A stretch of 64,000 bases of DNA, taken from positions 42,047 through 106,046 of the IMG/VR virus record IMGVR_UViG_3300046694_000315. One strand, 5' to 3'. Shown here one piece after another: positions 63,859 to 64,000 of this stretch (position 1 is the stretch's first letter; each line of letters begins with the position of its first letter). Source of the stretch: a virus. The notes under the pieces were generated by a model. It did no database searches, was not told where the DNA came from, and saw only the letters and a list, made by a program, of their open reading frames with translations. The translations under genes were made by a program, and so were the position numbers.

Positions 63859-64000
63859 TTTCCGCCTCAGCACTTCGCCTATGTCGCTGCGCCCTGAACC
63901 ACTTCACCCAGTGAAGACGCTCGCGCACGGTCAACCGGCGAATCTCGCTGAGGCTCCACGCCGGACTTAGTTCGACTAGTTGCTCGTATTCGAAGTACGT
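63851..64000 (-). CDS. Partial tail assembly chaperone-like gene (3' end)
   Basis: The visible C-terminal 49 residues include LSPAWSLSEIRRLTVRERLH WVKWFRAQRHRR, the W-x-x-x-E-I-R-x-L-T-x-x-E-R-x-x-W pattern often found in the gene just upstream of phage tape measure proteins (chaperone C-terminal region, sometimes made by -1 frameshift). The stop overlaps the tape measure ATG region. The 5' part is outside the window. Confidence 0.65.
   Translation of the reverse strand, partial: TYFEYEQLVELSPAWSLSEIRRLTVRERLHWVKWFRAQRHRRSAEAENG

Noticed and set aside
1-64000. CRISPR arrays, tRNA genes, insertion sequences, integrase/att sites
   Set aside because: No regularly spaced direct repeats of 24-40 bp, no cloverleaf or CCA-like ends, no transposase or integrase motifs were seen. 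Inspection by eye is not exhaustive for tRNAs.

Overview
The window reads as about half of a GC-rich tailed-phage genome infecting an actinomycete, most likely Streptomyces. The evidence is dense overlapping genes, strong GC bias at third codon positions, a WhiB-family regulator, an adenosylcobalamin-type ribonucleotide reductase, ThyX, a family A DNA polymerase, DnaB/DnaC/primase, a tape-measure protein and a contractile-injection-like baseplate. Nearly every gene lies on the minus strand, so the story runs right to left. No head or terminase genes, tRNA genes, integrase or CRISPR array were recognised.

Layout, right to left. 64.0-50.2 kb: tail module (partial upstream gene, tape measure with NlpC/P60 and lytic transglycosylase domains, tube/LysM proteins, hub, OB/FN3 spike, small zinc ribbon, gp25-like wedge, J-like wedge, fibre and carbohydrate-binding tail proteins). 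50.2-49.3 kb: two small membrane proteins, the first holin-like. 49.2-38 kb: AT-hook/acidic DNA-binding protein, replication initiator, DnaC-like loader, DnaB-like helicase, DnaG-like primase, HNH, SNF2 helicase, RelE-like DUF4258 protein, MerR-like protein and SSB-like protein. 38-25.3 kb: DNA polymerase, NrdJ, SNase, RecA, resolvase-like, WhiB, Cas4/RecB-like nuclease, RNA ligase, ThyX, dNMP kinase, endonuclease VII-like HNH and SpoVS-like protein. 25.3-14.1 kb: small conserved phage proteins, CHAP endolysin, secreted transglycosylase-like protein, nucleotidyltransferase-like, ParB-like and DpdA/TGT-like proteins. 14.0-0 kb: about 28 small accessory genes in short operons, most behind their own sigma70-type promoter (TTGACA, 17 bp, TAnnnT), a repeated SD leader and strong hairpin terminators. 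0.6-1.25 kb is a gene-poor, repeat-bearing gap.

The outstanding observation is a dispersed short motif. The heptamer TATGAAG occurs 30 times on the plus strand between 4.8 and 61 kb, usually as GGTATGAAG. In 29 of the 30 cases the minus-strand mRNA carries CTT CAT A-- in frame, always decoded Leu-His-(Thr/Ile/Met), inside unrelated proteins (polymerase, RecA, NrdJ, primase, DnaB, endolysin, tail proteins). Three of these lie in tiny leader ORFs of 9-15 codons, each abutting or overlapping the start codon of the next gene (recA, replication initiator, tube protein). Exact nucleotide conservation plus a fixed reading frame points to a signal read during translation rather than an ordinary DNA-binding site. 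The 14 kb accessory region lacks it in genes and uses sigma70-type promoters instead. I do not know of a described system that fits.

Other points: a perfect 22-bp inverted repeat that buries the start codon of the gp25-like gene; paired repeats next to an AT-rich stretch inside the initiator gene (lambda O-like origin candidate); a SpoVS homologue; a WhiB with enlarged Cys spacing; and a DpdA-like protein hinting at modified DNA. Functions are assigned from motifs read by eye; no database search was possible.
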